Counted from the stretch's first letter, positions 17,923 through 27,417 are shown. The stretch: 64,000 bases of DNA from Lichenifustis flavocetrariae (GCF_026130545.1 NZ_JAMOIM010000003.1:342642-406641); one strand, 5' to 3'. Numbers and translations: made by a program. The notes: generated by a model not told the origin, from the sequence alone.

Positions 17923-18954
17923 ATGCGGGATCGCCTGCCGGTGATTGTCCTCATCGCGCGCAAATTGCTCAGCGTGATCCTCACGCTGCTGCTCGCCTCG
18001 TTCCTGGTCTTCGCGGTCAGCGAGTTCTCGCCCGGCAACGTGGCGCGCAAGACGCTCGGCCCCTACGCGCCGCAGGAGAGCGTCGACCTGCTCTACCAGA
18101 AGCTCGGGTTGAAGGACCCGCTGGTGGAGCGCTACGGCCGCTGGCTCGGCATCCTGCTCGGCCTCAGGGCCGACCCGCTGCAGGACCCGGCTTTAAAACT
18201 GAATTTCGTCGATCCGCGCGGCGCGCGCTATTTCGGCAACTTCGGCTATTCGTCGCTCTACAAGGCGCCGGTCAACGACGTGATCTGGTCGCGGCTCGGC
18301 GCCACCGCGATGCTGGCCGGCATTGCCTTCGCGATCATCGTGCCGCTGTCGCTCACCCTGGGCATCCTGGCCGGGATGCGGGAGGGGGGCCTGCTCGATC
18401 GCACGATCTCAGTCTTCGGCATCGTGGCCACTTCCGTGCCCGAATTCGCCTCCGGGGTGTTCCTGGTGGCCCTCTTCGTGGTGCTGCTCGGCTGGCTGCC
18501 GGGCACGAGCCCGCTGACGACAGGCGGCGGCTGGCCCGTGTGGAGCCAGCTGGTCCTGCCCGTCAGCGTGCTGGTGCTCTACGACAGTGGCTATCTGGTC
18601 CGCATGGTGCGGGGCGCCATGGTGGATGTGATGAACCGCCCCTTCATCCGAACCGCGATGCTGAAGGGCCTCAGCTTTCCTCAGGTTGTGCTCCGGCACG
18701 GCCTGCGCAATGCGATGATCGCCCCCTTCACGGTGATCCTCCTGCAGATCAACTTCCTTATTTCCGGTGTCGTGGTGACGGAACTCGTCTTCGCCTATCC
18801 CGGCTTTGGCCGCATGATCCTCGACGCCTCGCTGTTCGGTGACATCTCGCTCATCGAGGCCGCGACCCTGATCGCGCTCTGCGTCGCGGTGACCACGCAG
18901 CTTCTCGGCGATGCCGGCTACGCCCTCCTCAACCCCCAGATCCGGCTGCGATGA
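17923..18954 (+). CDS. Dipeptide-type ABC transporter permease, DppB family
   Basis: 343 residues. N-terminal signal-anchor segment (LLSVILTLLLASFLVFAVSE), then five further hydrophobic segments. The cytoplasmic coupling motif VRGAMVDVMNRPFIRTA...KGLSFPQVVLRHGLRNAMI is the classic EAA loop of BPD_transp_1 proteins, and VVVTELVFAYPGFGRMI is the typical last periplasmic loop. It forms the membrane channel with the next gene, whose start overlaps its stop by 4 nt. Confidence 0.92.
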   Translation: MRDRLPVIVLIARKLLSVILTLLLASFLVFAVSEFSPGNVARKTLGPYAPQESVDLLYQKLGLKDPLVERYGRWLGILLGLRADPLQDPALKLNFVDPRGARYFGNFGYSSLYKAPVNDVIWSRLGATAMLAGIAFAIIVPLSLTLGILAGMREGGLLDRTISVFGIVATSVPEFASGVFLVALFVVLLGWLPGTSPLTTGGGWPVWSQLVLPVSVLVLYDSGYLVRMVRGAMVDVMNRPFIRTAMLKGLSFPQVVLRHGLRNAMIAPFTVILLQINFLISGVVVTELVFAYPGFGRMILDASLFGDISLIEAATLIALCVAVTTQLLGDAGYALLNPQIRLR

Positions 18955-19817
18955 CGGCGATCGACCACCTGCCCGCCGAGCCGGTCACGCGGGCGCCCGG
19001 CCTGCTGCGTCGGCTGCCGACATCGGGGGTGGCGATGTGCGGCCTGGCCCTTATCCTGGTCTGGGTCCTGGCCGCGATCCTGGCACCGGTGCTGCCGCTC
19101 GATCCGCCCAACAAGTCGTTCTATGCCGCCTTGGCGCATTCCGCGCCCTCGGCGGCCCATTGGCTCGGGGTCGACAAGAGCGGCCGCGACATCCTGGCCC
19201 GCATCGTCTTCGGGGCCCGGCAGGTCCTCACGGTGGCGCCGACGGCCGCCATCGCGGCCTATCTGATCGGCTGTCCGCTCGGGCTCCTGGCCGGCTATTA
19301 CGGCGGCTGGGTCGATGCCGCGATCAGCCGCCTCTGCGACGTCATCCTGTCGTTCCCCATCATCATCCTCTACGTCATCCTGATCTCGACCATCGGCCCC
19401 TCGGTGCTCAACATCGTGCTGGCCGTGGTGATCGCCGCGAGCCCGGGCATCGCCCGCATCGTGCGCGGCCTCACGCTCGAGCAGCGCCATCTCGACTATG
19501 TGGCGGCGGCCCAGCTCCGGCGTGAATCGGCCGTCTTCATCATGCTGGTCGAGCTGCTGCCGAACTGCCGCGGGCCGCTCATCACCGATTTCTGCCTGCG
19601 CATCGGCTACACGATCATCACCATCGGCATCATGGGCTTCCTTGGCCTCGGCCTGCCGCCGCCCGACCCCGACTGGGGCACGATGGTCAAGGAGGGCACC
19701 GTGATGATCTCGGTCCACCCCTATGTGTCGCTGTTCCCCGCCATCGCCATCGTGACGCTGGTGCTCGGCTTCAACCTGTTGGCCGACGGCCTGCGCGAAC
19801 TCGCGCTGAAGGAATGA
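18951..19817 (+). CDS. Dipeptide-type ABC transporter permease, DppC family
   Basis: 288 residues. It carries the DppC landmarks LGVDKSGRDILARIVFGARQ, LGLLAGYYGGWVDAAISRLCD and an EAA loop (RIVRGLTLEQRHLDYVAAAQL), ending LLADGLRELALKE. It pairs with the upstream permease; ATGA start-stop overlaps on both sides (18951-18954 and 19814-19817) show translational coupling. Confidence 0.92.
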   Translation: MTAIDHLPAEPVTRAPGLLRRLPTSGVAMCGLALILVWVLAAILAPVLPLDPPNKSFYAALAHSAPSAAHWLGVDKSGRDILARIVFGARQVLTVAPTAAIAAYLIGCPLGLLAGYYGGWVDAAISRLCDVILSFPIIILYVILISTIGPSVLNIVLAVVIAASPGIARIVRGLTLEQRHLDYVAAAQLRRESAVFIMLVELLPNCRGPLITDFCLRIGYTIITIGIMGFLGLGLPPPDPDWGTMVKEGTVMISVHPYVSLFPAIAIVTLVLGFNLLADGLRELALKE

Positions 19818-21847
19818 GCCGGATGACGTCGCCGCTCCTGTCGGTCGAGAATCTGCGGGTCGAATACCATGGCGCCTCCGGAGCCGTGACCGCGATACCG
19901 GACCTGAGCTTCGCGGTGCAGGCGGGCGAGAGCTACGGCATCGTGGGCGAATCCGGCTGCGGCAAGTCGACGTTGCTGATGGCGTTGATGCAGCACCTCG
20001 GCCGAACCGGGCGCATCGCGGGTGGCCGCATTCTGTTCGACGGCGCCGACCTGACGGCTGCGACGCGGCGCGGCATCGCCATGGTGTACCAAGACCCCAA
20101 CGCCGCCCTCAACCCGACCATGACGATCGGCTCGCAACTGGCCGAAGTGCCGATGCTGGTCCCCGGCGTCGGCAAGCGCGAGGCCCTGGATCGCGCCCGG
20201 CAGATCCTGGCAGATGTGCAGCTTCCCAATCCCGAGCGCGTGATGGCGCGCTATCCCCACCAGATGTCCGGTGGCCAGAAGCAGCGCGTGGTGATCGCCA
20301 TGGCGCTCTTGGCCAATCCCAAACTGCTGCTGCTCGACGAACCGACCACGGGCCTCGACGCGACCGTCGAGGCCGCGATCCTCGACCTGATCTCCGAGCT
20401 GCGGGCGCGGCACAACACGGCCCTGATCTATATCACCCACAACCTCGGCGTGGTAGCGCAGGTGTGCGACCGCGTCGGCGTCATGTATCTCGGCGACCTC
20501 GTCGAGGAAGCACCCGTGCGTGCGCTGTTCGCCACACCGAAGCACCCCTACACGCGGCGCCTGATGGCCTGCGTGCCGCATCTCGGCTCGACCAAACATT
20601 CGACGAGCTTCCTGCCCATCCCGGGGCAGCCGCCGAGCCTGGCGCGCCGCCCGCCCGGATGCCCGTTCGGCCCGCGCTGCGACGGTTTCGCGCCCGGTCG
20701 CTGCGACCACCCCGTGCCGGACGAGACGACCGAAGCGGATCACCGGGTGCGTTGCATCCGATGGGCCGAGCCCGGCGCCACCCTGGCCGCATCGGCGGCC
20801 CCCCTCGCGCCGAGCCTTCCCGATGACGAGGTCGTGCTGAAGGCGGCCGACATGTCGACGGTCTACACCTTCGCGGGCAGCGGATTCCGGGCTAGAAAGG
20901 TGCGGTTGCTGGCCAATGCGGGTCTCAGCTTCGAGGCCCACAAGGGTGGCGTGCTGGCCATCGTGGGTGAATCGGGCTCGGGAAAATCCTCCTTCGCGCG
21001 TGTCTTGTCCGGGCTTTACCCGTCGAGCGACGGCACCCTGGCGTTCGGCGGCGTGGATGTTGGCCGCCGCGACGTGACACAGCGCACGGCCGCAGAACTC
21101 GCCGCGATCCAGATGGTGTTCCAGAACCCGGACGCGACGCTCAATCCCTCGCACAGCACCGAATTCCCGCTGCGGCGCGTGCTGAAGAAGTTCGGCCTCG
21201 CCAAGGGCGAGCGCGCCATCTCGGCCGAGGTCGACCGCCTGTTCGATCTCGTGCGCCTGCCGCGCGGTCTGCGCCGGCAGCGGCCATCGCGCCTGTCCGG
21301 CGGCCAGAAGCAACGCGTGGCCATCGCGCGCGCCTTTGCGGCACAACCGCAGATCCTCGTGGCCGACGAACCCGTCTCGGCCCTCGACGTCTCGGTGCAG
21401 GCCGCCATCGTCAACCTGCTGCTGCAGATCCAGGCCGACAAGCGCACCACGATCCTGTTCATCAGCCACGACCTGGCGCTGGTCCATCATCTCGCCGATC
21501 ACGTGGTCGTCATGTACCTGGGCAAGGTGATGGAACAGGGTCCCGTTGGACGCCTGTTCGCGCCGCCCTTCCATCCCTATACCGAAGCCCTACTCTCGGC
21601 GATCCCGGTCGCGGACCCGGACGCTGTGCAGAGCCGCATCCGCCTCAAGGGCGACATCCCGAGCCCAATCGACGTGCCGCCCGGCTGCCGCTTCGCGTCC
21701 CGCTGCCCGCGCCGCATCGGCGATATCTGCGACACGATCCCGCCTCCGCTTCGCGACACTGGAGAGGGGCACGAGATCCTCTGCCACATCCCTGTTATGA
21801 CATTGTCAGAACTGCAGACAAAAAAGAACGAATTCGTTTTCAATTAG
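19814..21847 (+). CDS. Fused double ATPase of a dipeptide-type ABC transporter (DppD-DppF)
   Basis: 677 residues with two complete ABC domains in one chain. The first half has Walker A GESGCGKST, signature MSGGQKQRV and Walker B LLLLDEPTTGLD, followed by the oligopeptide-type C-terminal cysteine motif (CPFGPRCDGFAPGRCDHP). The second half has Walker A GESGSGKSS, signature LSGGQKQRV, Walker B ILVADEPVSALD and another cysteine tail (CRFASRCPRRIGDIC). The Cys tails are typical of DppD/OppF subunits. It powers the two upstream permeases. The first ATG overlaps the previous stop; an alternative ATG is at 19823. Fusion of D and F subunits is known in this family. Confidence 0.92.
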   Translation: MSRMTSPLLSVENLRVEYHGASGAVTAIPDLSFAVQAGESYGIVGESGCGKSTLLMALMQHLGRTGRIAGGRILFDGADLTAATRRGIAMVYQDPNAALNPTMTIGSQLAEVPMLVPGVGKREALDRARQILADVQLPNPERVMARYPHQMSGGQKQRVVIAMALLANPKLLLLDEPTTGLDATVEAAILDLISELRARHNTALIYITHNLGVVAQVCDRVGVMYLGDLVEEAPVRALFATPKHPYTRRLMACVPHLGSTKHSTSFLPIPGQPPSLARRPPGCPFGPRCDGFAPGRCDHPVPDETTEADHRVRCIRWAEPGATLAASAAPLAPSLPDDEVVLKAADMSTVYTFAGSGFRARKVRLLANAGLSFEAHKGGVLAIVGESGSGKSSFARVLSGLYPSSDGTLAFGGVDVGRRDVTQRTAAELAAIQMVFQNPDATLNPSHSTEFPLRRVLKKFGLAKGERAISAEVDRLFDLVRLPRGLRRQRPSRLSGGQKQRVAIARAFAAQPQILVADEPVSALDVSVQAAIVNLLLQIQADKRTTILFISHDLALVHHLADHVVVMYLGKVMEQGPVGRLFAPPFHPYTEALLSAIPVADPDAVQSRIRLKGDIPSPIDVPPGCRFASRCPRRIGDICDTIPPPLRDTGEGHEILCHIPVMTLSELQTKKNEFVFN

Positions 21848-21926
21848 TGGTTTGTCTAATCTCAGAATCCAAGCTAAAGTCATAGTATAACTCATCATCA
21901 TATGACCATCGATATCTATGGAAATG

Positions 21927-21972
21927 CCAGATATATAATTATTCTACGGTCAAATTATATATCTGGATATTT
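21927..21972 (+). terminator. AT-rich hairpin after the peptide-transporter operon
   Basis: A perfect 14-bp inverted repeat: CCAGATATATAATT (21927-21940) and its complement (21953-21966), with a 12-nt loop, followed by ATATTTTT. It lies 80 bp past the end of the fused ATPase and could act as a rho-independent-type terminator, although the stem is almost entirely A/T. It sits in a distinctly AT-rich patch (about 21830-21990). Confidence 0.5.
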
Positions 21973-22414
21973 TTGTGTCTCATGCTGGACTATGTGTCTT
22001 CTTAGAGCATCTGATGCCTGATCGAACGCGTATCGCACCAGCGACAATCGGCCGATGAGCTTTGAGGAATGACTCACCGCGGCCATCACCGTGCGTGTCT
22101 TTGTTCTTTAATACCTCGACGTCGTTGACCCGGAGCGTCGAGTCCTTCAAGCCGTGTTCGGCTACCTCGATGGGATAGAACACAACCCGCGGCTATGCTG
22201 ACCCAACATTGTTTCTCGGAATGTTGCTGGCTTGCCCAACGCAGCCCGGCATCAAACGTGCGCTTTTGCGAGGTGCAATGAAACGGCGCAATGCTGGGAT
22301 GGGCGCCAGGCAGCCAGGCTGTTCCACGCTCAAGCTGGCCGAATCCGTCGGCCGGCATCAGAGGCTGTGGAAAAGCTAAGCGGACATCGGCGTTGAGAAC
22401 GCCCACGCTGCACT
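21973..22414. other. Intergenic stretch with a possible IS-transposase trace
   Basis: No intact gene. Around 22140-22195 the plus strand can be read as RRVLQAVFGYLDGIEHNPRL, followed by TGC and a stop; this resembles the end of an IS3-type integrase core (the GYxxxFYNxxR region). The match is short and could be chance. The rest shows no recognisable coding or structure. Confidence 0.3.
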
Positions 22415-23446
22415 TCAGGACGTATGAGAGGGGTGCCGCTGGCCGTCGTCGCTCGACACAGAGCAGGTAGAGGACGGCCGCGAAGCGGCCCGGAAGCTTT
22501 CCCGGTAGCGCTGCGGGCTAAGGCCCAAGCGCCGCTGGAAGACGGCCCGCATCTGCTCGGGGCCTGCGAAGCCGCAGTCGAAGGCCACCGTCTTCAAGGC
22601 GAGGTCGGTCGCCTCGAGGAAGTTGCGCGCCTGGTCGAGCCGAACGTTCTCGACGAAATCGTGCGGGGTCAGCCCCAACTCCTTCACGAAAAGCCGCGCG
22701 ATGCTGCGGGTGCTCGTCCCAGCGATCTCGGCCAACCGTTCGACCGGAAATGACTCGCCAATATGCGCCATCACGTGATCCTGGACCTTGCCAAGCGGCG
22801 TGCTGTCGCCGGTGCGCCGCTGCAGGAGGGGGCTGAACTGCGACTGGCCTCCCTGGCGCTGGGTCACCACGAGTAACCGCTTGGCACAGGCGAGCGCAAC
22901 GGCCGGGCCGTGATCCTCGGCGACGAGTTCCAGGGCCAGATCGATGCCCGCGGTCACACCGGCCGATGTGATCAGAGCGCCATCCCTGGCAAAGATGCGA
23001 TCGTATTCGACGCGCGCGGCCGGGAACATCGCGGCAAGCTGGGCGGCGGCCTGCCAATGCGTGGTGACGGTCCTCCCGTCGAGAATACCAGCATGGCCCA
23101 GAATGAACGCTCCCGTGCAGATGGATCCGTAGAGACCTGCAACAACACCCCAGCGCTGCAGCCATGCGGACATGTCGATATCCTCGGCGGCTTCGGGCAA
23201 GGCAGGTCCCCCAGCGACCAGAACCGTGTCGAACCGGCGAGCCGCATCCCCAAAGGTTAAATGCGCAGCCAGAGGCATGCCGTTCGAGGCCCGGATCAAC
23301 CTACGGTCCGACGCGAGCAGGACGAGGTCATACCCCTGGTCATCCGGCAGGAAGCCATTCGCCTCGGCAAAAACATCGAGAGGCCCTGCCACATCGAGCG
23401 CCTGCACGCCGTCGTGGATCAGCAAGGCAACCTCTTTCCTCGCCAT
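22415..23446 (-). CDS. FtrA/GlxA-type AraC transcriptional regulator
   Basis: 343 residues from ATG 23446, chosen for the GAGGGGAGG ribosome site; the frame runs 20 codons further upstream. N-terminal DJ-1/PfpI domain (about 1-170) with ALLIHDGVQALDVAGPLDVF and the nucleophile-elbow cysteine in YGSICTGAFILGHAGILDG, then a C-terminal AraC HTH pair (LAEIAGTSTRSIARLFVKEL, VAFDCGFAGPEQMRAVFQRR). It is divergent from the HD-domain gene across 310 bp and is the likely local regulator of the HD, alpha/beta-hydrolase and MBL genes. Confidence 0.85.
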   Translation of the reverse strand: MARKEVALLIHDGVQALDVAGPLDVFAEANGFLPDDQGYDLVLLASDRRLIRASNGMPLAAHLTFGDAARRFDTVLVAGGPALPEAAEDIDMSAWLQRWGVVAGLYGSICTGAFILGHAGILDGRTVTTHWQAAAQLAAMFPAARVEYDRIFARDGALITSAGVTAGIDLALELVAEDHGPAVALACAKRLLVVTQRQGGQSQFSPLLQRRTGDSTPLGKVQDHVMAHIGESFPVERLAEIAGTSTRSIARLFVKELGLTPHDFVENVRLDQARNFLEATDLALKTVAFDCGFAGPEQMRAVFQRRLGLSPQRYRESFRAASRPSSTCSVSSDDGQRHPSHTS

Positions 23447-23756
23447 CCATGCCTCCCCTCGCAGCCTCGAATCCGCGCCAGGCCGGCCTTGGCGGTACAG
23501 CGACACGGCAAGGGCAGCTTACCAACGCAGCTTGGCAGTTTTTCGGCGGTCAGCGCAATTGCTGCCGAATCCATATCGCGAGATACCAATGACGCCGACA
23601 CGAGCGCGGCTCCGCACGGAGCGCAGATCGCCCGGCAGAAGACCTCAACAATGCTGACTGAGGGTCGGTCCACGCTGACTCCGCAGGGCTCGCACGGAGC
23701 ACCGCGCATTCGTGCCGACACCCGTTCGGCATCTGATATCCGACAGGAGATTTCTC

Positions 23757-24410
23757 ATGGCAACGCACATTGCCGCCAGCCTGCAGGGCGTCACCATCCC
23801 TGACAGCAAGCTCGGCCGCGCCATCACCGAATTCATTCGCGACACCGAGACCGAACTGCTCTTCAACCATTCGAGCCGTGTTTATCTGTTCGGGGCCCTG
23901 GCCGGCCGGCAGCGCGACCTGACGTTCGATCCCGAACTGCTTTACGCGGCCGCGATGTTCCACGATGTCGGCCTAATGCCGGCGCACAGCAGCCCACACC
24001 TGCGCTTCGAGGTCGATGGCGCCAATGCGGCGCGGGACTTCCTCACGAGCCACAAGGTCGATCCTTCCGATATCGAGAAGGTCTGGACCGGCATCGCGCT
24101 GCATACGACGCCGGGTGTGCCGGAGTTCATGCATCCGGTGATCGCGCTCACGACGGCGGGCGTCGAAATGGATGTCCTGGGTCTCACCTACGACTGGTAT
24201 CCCGACGCGCAGCGCGAAGCCGTCGTGGCCGCGTTTCCGCGCACGCAGCACTTCAAGGAAGACATCATCCAGGCCTTCTACGACGGCATCAAGCACAAGC
24301 CGGACACCACCTTCGGCAACGTCAAAGCCGACGTGATCGCCGACAAGGAGCCGCATTTCCACAGGGGCAACTTCTGCGCGGTCATCCGCGGCTCGCATTG
24401 GCATGCCTGA
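23757..24410 (+). CDS. HD-domain metal-dependent hydrolase
   Basis: 217 residues from ATG 23757 (MATHIAASLQGV, with AGGAG upstream). HD signature: an early histidine (FNHSSRVYLFG), FHDVGLMPAH (the HD pair) and later D in ALTTAGVEMDVLG. HD proteins of this size, including cyanamide-hydratase-like ones, often sit beside FtrA-type regulators. The substrate is unknown. Sixteen bp separate it from the alpha/beta hydrolase, so the two form an operon. Confidence 0.78.
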   Translation: MATHIAASLQGVTIPDSKLGRAITEFIRDTETELLFNHSSRVYLFGALAGRQRDLTFDPELLYAAAMFHDVGLMPAHSSPHLRFEVDGANAARDFLTSHKVDPSDIEKVWTGIALHTTPGVPEFMHPVIALTTAGVEMDVLGLTYDWYPDAQREAVVAAFPRTQHFKEDIIQAFYDGIKHKPDTTFGNVKADVIADKEPHFHRGNFCAVIRGSHWHA

Positions 24411-24426
24411 GACAAGGAGGACGACG

Positions 24427-25212
24427 GTGACGACACGAACGATACAAACGCGGGGCGCGGAGATCGTCCTCGATGACACGGGCGAGGCTGAGCCGGCGCT
24501 GATCTTCCTCCATTACTGGGGCGGTTCGGCCCGCACCTGGAGCCCCGTGGTCGCGAGGCTTCCCGATGGAGCCCGCAAGGTCGCGATCAACCAGCGCGGC
24601 TGGGGCGGCTCGCGGGCGACCGATGGCGCGTATGATCTCCAAGCGCTAGGTGACGACGTCATGGACATCGTCGAGACACTCGGGATCGGCCGGTATGTCC
24701 TGGTCGGGCATTCCATGGGCGGCAAGGTGGCCCAGATCCTGGCCGGGCGTCGGGCCCGCGGCTTGTTGGGGCTTGTGCTGGTTGCCCCGGCGCCCCCGAC
24801 GCCGATGCAGGTCCCGTCGGACGTCCGCACCAGCATGCTGGCGTCCTACCAGTCGCGCGAGGGCGTGATCGCAGCCTTGAAGGTTCTTGCGGGTCCGACG
24901 CTCGGCGATGCCCAGCGGGAGCAGGTCATCGAGGACACGCTCCGTGGCGATCCCGACGCCAAACGGTCCTGGCCGGAAAGCGGCATGTTGGTCGACATCA
25001 GCGGGGCGCTTGCCGGGCTCGATCTGCCCGTCGAGATCGTCCTCGCCGAACACGACCAGGTCGAGCGCGAAACCGTGCTGCGACCGCTGTTCTCAAACCA
25101 CCTGCCCGGCGCGACGATCACGACCGACCCGGTGGCCGGCCATCTCGTTCCCCTGGAAGCGCCCCAGGCCGTCGCGGCCGCCTGCGCGCGCCTCCTCGCT
25201 CGCCTCCACTGA
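24427..25212 (+). CDS. Alpha/beta hydrolase
   Basis: 261 residues. A GTG start at 24427 follows an ideal AAGGAGG. The fold is the classical one: oxyanion region LHYWGGSARTWSPV, INQRGWGGS, nucleophile elbow VGHSMGGK and a C-terminal histidine in VAGHLVPLEAP. The acid is probably the Asp in VLAEHDQVERE. The substrate is unknown. It is followed 47 bp later by an MBL-fold gene, so a small hydrolytic operon (HD, alpha/beta, MBL) is likely. Confidence 0.85.
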   Translation: MTTRTIQTRGAEIVLDDTGEAEPALIFLHYWGGSARTWSPVVARLPDGARKVAINQRGWGGSRATDGAYDLQALGDDVMDIVETLGIGRYVLVGHSMGGKVAQILAGRRARGLLGLVLVAPAPPTPMQVPSDVRTSMLASYQSREGVIAALKVLAGPTLGDAQREQVIEDTLRGDPDAKRSWPESGMLVDISGALAGLDLPVEIVLAEHDQVERETVLRPLFSNHLPGATITTDPVAGHLVPLEAPQAVAAACARLLARLH

Positions 25213-25259
25213 GGCGGTCGAAAGCGCGTTGCCGCCGTCTGTCACACCAGGAGAGTGCC

Positions 25260-26006
25260 ATGAGCCCACATCGGATCGTCACCGTTCCCATCCTGCCAAG
25301 GGGTATGGTGAACAGCTTCCTCCTGATCGGGGAGCGGCCTGTCGTGGTGGACACCGGCGTGCCGGGAAGCGCGCCCAAGGTGCTGGCAGCGCTCGCACGC
25401 GAGGGGTTCGCGCCGGGAGACGTCTCGCTGATCCTGATCACCCATCGCCATGTCGACCACATCGGCAGCGCGGCAGCGGTCAAGCGCGCCACGGGCGCGC
25501 CGGTCGCCGTGCATGCCCTCGATGCCGAGTGGCTGAGAAAAGGCGACGGCGGCACGCGGCCCCCGACCGGCTGGGGCGGGCGCCTGCTGGATCTCACGGG
25601 CCTTCCATCACAGCGTGCCGCGCCGTGCGCCCCCGACCTCGTGATCGATCGTGACCTCCCGCTTGCACCCTACGGCGTAAGCGACGGCGTTGTCCTGCAC
25701 ACCCCGGGGCATACACCGGGCTCGATCTCGGCGCTTTTCCCCAACGGGGACGTCCTCGCCGGCGACCTCGTCATCGGTGGCATCTCGTTTCTCGGCGGCA
25801 TCGCGCGCCTGGGGCATGCGAGGAAGCCCCCCTTCGAGGATGATCCCGGCGCCGTGCGGCAGAGCTTGACCGGATTGCTGGATCGGGGCGCAAGCCGGTT
25901 CTTTGTCGGTCACGGCGGACCGCTGATGGCGCGGGAGGTGCGGCGCTACATCGCCCGTGAACCCCGGTTAGGTATATTCAAAAGAGCTGCCATCCGGGCG
26001 GCATAA
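25260..26006 (+). CDS. Metallo-beta-lactamase-fold hydrolase
   Basis: 248 residues with ligands THRHVDHIG (residues about 61-69), H in LHTPGHTPGSISALF, D in VLAGDLVIGG and H in FFVGHGGPL. It belongs to the glyoxalase-II/lactonase-like part of the superfamily. An AGGAGAGTGCC ribosome site precedes the ATG. It is the last gene of the HD/alpha-beta-hydrolase group and is followed by an exceptionally long hairpin. Confidence 0.82.
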   Translation: MSPHRIVTVPILPRGMVNSFLLIGERPVVVDTGVPGSAPKVLAALAREGFAPGDVSLILITHRHVDHIGSAAAVKRATGAPVAVHALDAEWLRKGDGGTRPPTGWGGRLLDLTGLPSQRAAPCAPDLVIDRDLPLAPYGVSDGVVLHTPGHTPGSISALFPNGDVLAGDLVIGGISFLGGIARLGHARKPPFEDDPGAVRQSLTGLLDRGASRFFVGHGGPLMAREVRRYIAREPRLGIFKRAAIRAA

Positions 26007-26031
26007 TTGATCTGCCGCGCGGATCAGAATG

Positions 26032-26091
26032 TCTGCTCACGTGAAGAGTTTCGTACGCCTCACGGCGCCCGAAACTCTTCACGTGAGCGGA
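26032..26091. repeat. Long perfect hairpin between convergent operons
   Basis: A 19-bp perfect inverted repeat, 26035-26053 (GCTCACGTGAAGAGTTTCG) with 26070-26088, separated by 16 nt. Adding one G-U and two outer pairs extends the stem to 22 bp (26032-26091). No T-run follows on either strand, so this is not a textbook terminator. It lies between the end of the MBL gene and the end of the convergent ABC operon. It could be a bidirectional terminator or the trace of a palindromic mobile element. Confidence 0.75.
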
Positions 26092-26283
26092 ACGGCAGTT
26101 TTGGCGCATCGCCCGAGCGAAGCAGACGCAGGGCAGCAACGATGCGCTGTTGCGACCTGCCATCCTTTCTCGATCCAAAAGGGTTCAAGATTCCTTCATT
26201 CGCTTTACGATAGTTGGTCCGAAACGACGTCGCCGTTATAACGGAATGGGGTCAAAAAACCTGTATGCCCGCACGTGGTCTGC

Positions 26284-27417
26284 TCAGGCCTGACTCGCGA
26301 AGGCGACCGGGATGGGCGGGGCGGGGCGCGATCGTGGCGCGTAGATCGCACAATCCTGCGTGTTCCAGCCAACAGTCAGTTCCTGCCCCACGACGCCGAA
26401 CGTCGCTGTGTCCTCGGGGAGCGACCTGCTGACAAGCTTCTGTCCGCCAGCGAGCCTGAGCGCGAGCTTCACGTGGTCACCGAAGAACACGACGGCTTCC
26501 ACGACCGCACTGAAACTGTTCTCGCTCGAGTCCATCGCACTTTTCGGCCTGACCCGCACCTTTTCGGGCCGCACTGCCACGACGCCGTCGGTCTGGCCAG
26601 GAGACAGGTCGCCGTAGCGCGCCCGCACGGGCCCCGACCCGGCAAGTTCCGCTTCGCACTCGAGCCCGCTCGTGCGCGCGACCGCACAGGGCATCAGGTT
26701 GTTCTCACCGATAAACTGCGCCACAAAGGCATTGCTCGGGCGGGAATAGAGCTCCTCGGGTGAGCCCAGTTGTTCGATGGCACCGTTGCTGAAGATTGCG
26801 ATGCGATCCGACATCGTCAGGGCTTCGCCCTGGTCGTGCGTCACATAGACCGCGGTCACGCCCAGGCGTTCGTGGATCGAGCGGATCTCGAGCTGCATGC
26901 TTTCGCGCAGTTGTCGATCGAGGGCGCCCAGCGGCTCGTCCATGAGAATGATCTTGGGTTCGAATACGAGCGCGCGCGCCACCGCGACCCGCTGCTGCTG
27001 CCCGCCGGAGAGCTGGAGGGGGCGCCGCCCGCCGAGGGTCGACAGGTGAACCATGTCCAGTGCCCGCTTCACCCGTTGCTCGATCTCGGCGGCGGGCCGT
27101 TTGCGCACCTGCAGCGGGAAGGCGATGTTCTCGCTCACCGTCATGTGCGGGAACAGGGCGTAGTTCTGGAACACCATGCCGATGTCGCGCCGGTGGGGCG
27201 GCACGCGGGCCAGCGAGCGGCCATCGAGAAGGATCTCGCCCGATGTCGGCGCCTCGAAACCGGCCAGCATCATGAGCGACGTCGTCTTTCCCGACCCCGA
27301 GGGACCAAGCATCGTCAGGAACTCGCCTTCCTCGATGTCGAGGTTGAGGTTCCGGACCACGGATGTGACCCCGTCGTAGGTCTTGGAGACGTCGGAATAC
27401 CGGACGATGGCGTCCAT
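26284..27417 (-). CDS. Spermidine/putrescine-type ABC transporter ATPase
   Basis: 377 residues. ABC domain with Walker [11 protein letters not shown]-loop [13 protein letters not shown], signature LSGGQQQRV and Walker [15 protein letters not shown]-terminal TOBE-like domain (about 240-365) follows, as in PotA. It is the last gene of the four-gene potD-B-C-A order on the minus strand. Polyamine-type systems also import unrelated amines, amino-acid derivatives and opines, so the ligand is open; catabolic neighbours suggest a degradable substrate. Confidence 0.92.
   Translation of the reverse strand: MDAIVRYSDVSKTYDGVTSVVRNLNLDIEEGEFLTMLGPSGSGKTTSLMMLAGFEAPTSGEILLDGRSLARVPPHRRDIGMVFQNYALFPHMTVSENIAFPLQVRKRPAAEIEQRVKRALDMVHLSTLGGRRPLQLSGGQQQRVAVARALVFEPKIILMDEPLGALDRQLRESMQLEIRSIHERLGVTAVYVTHDQGEALTMSDRIAIFSNGAIEQLGSPEELYSRPSNAFVAQFIGENNLMPCAVARTSGLECEAELAGSGPVRARYGDLSPGQTDGVVAVRPEKVRVRPKSAMDSSENSFSAVVEAVVFFGDHVKLALRLAGGQKLVSRSLPEDTATFGVVGQELTVGWNTQDCAIYAPRSRPAPPIPVAFASQA

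Noticed and set aside
19721..21574. A 617-codon minus-strand open frame opposite the fused ATPase
   Set aside because: The sense strand carries both Walker and signature motifs; the antisense product has no recognisable domain.
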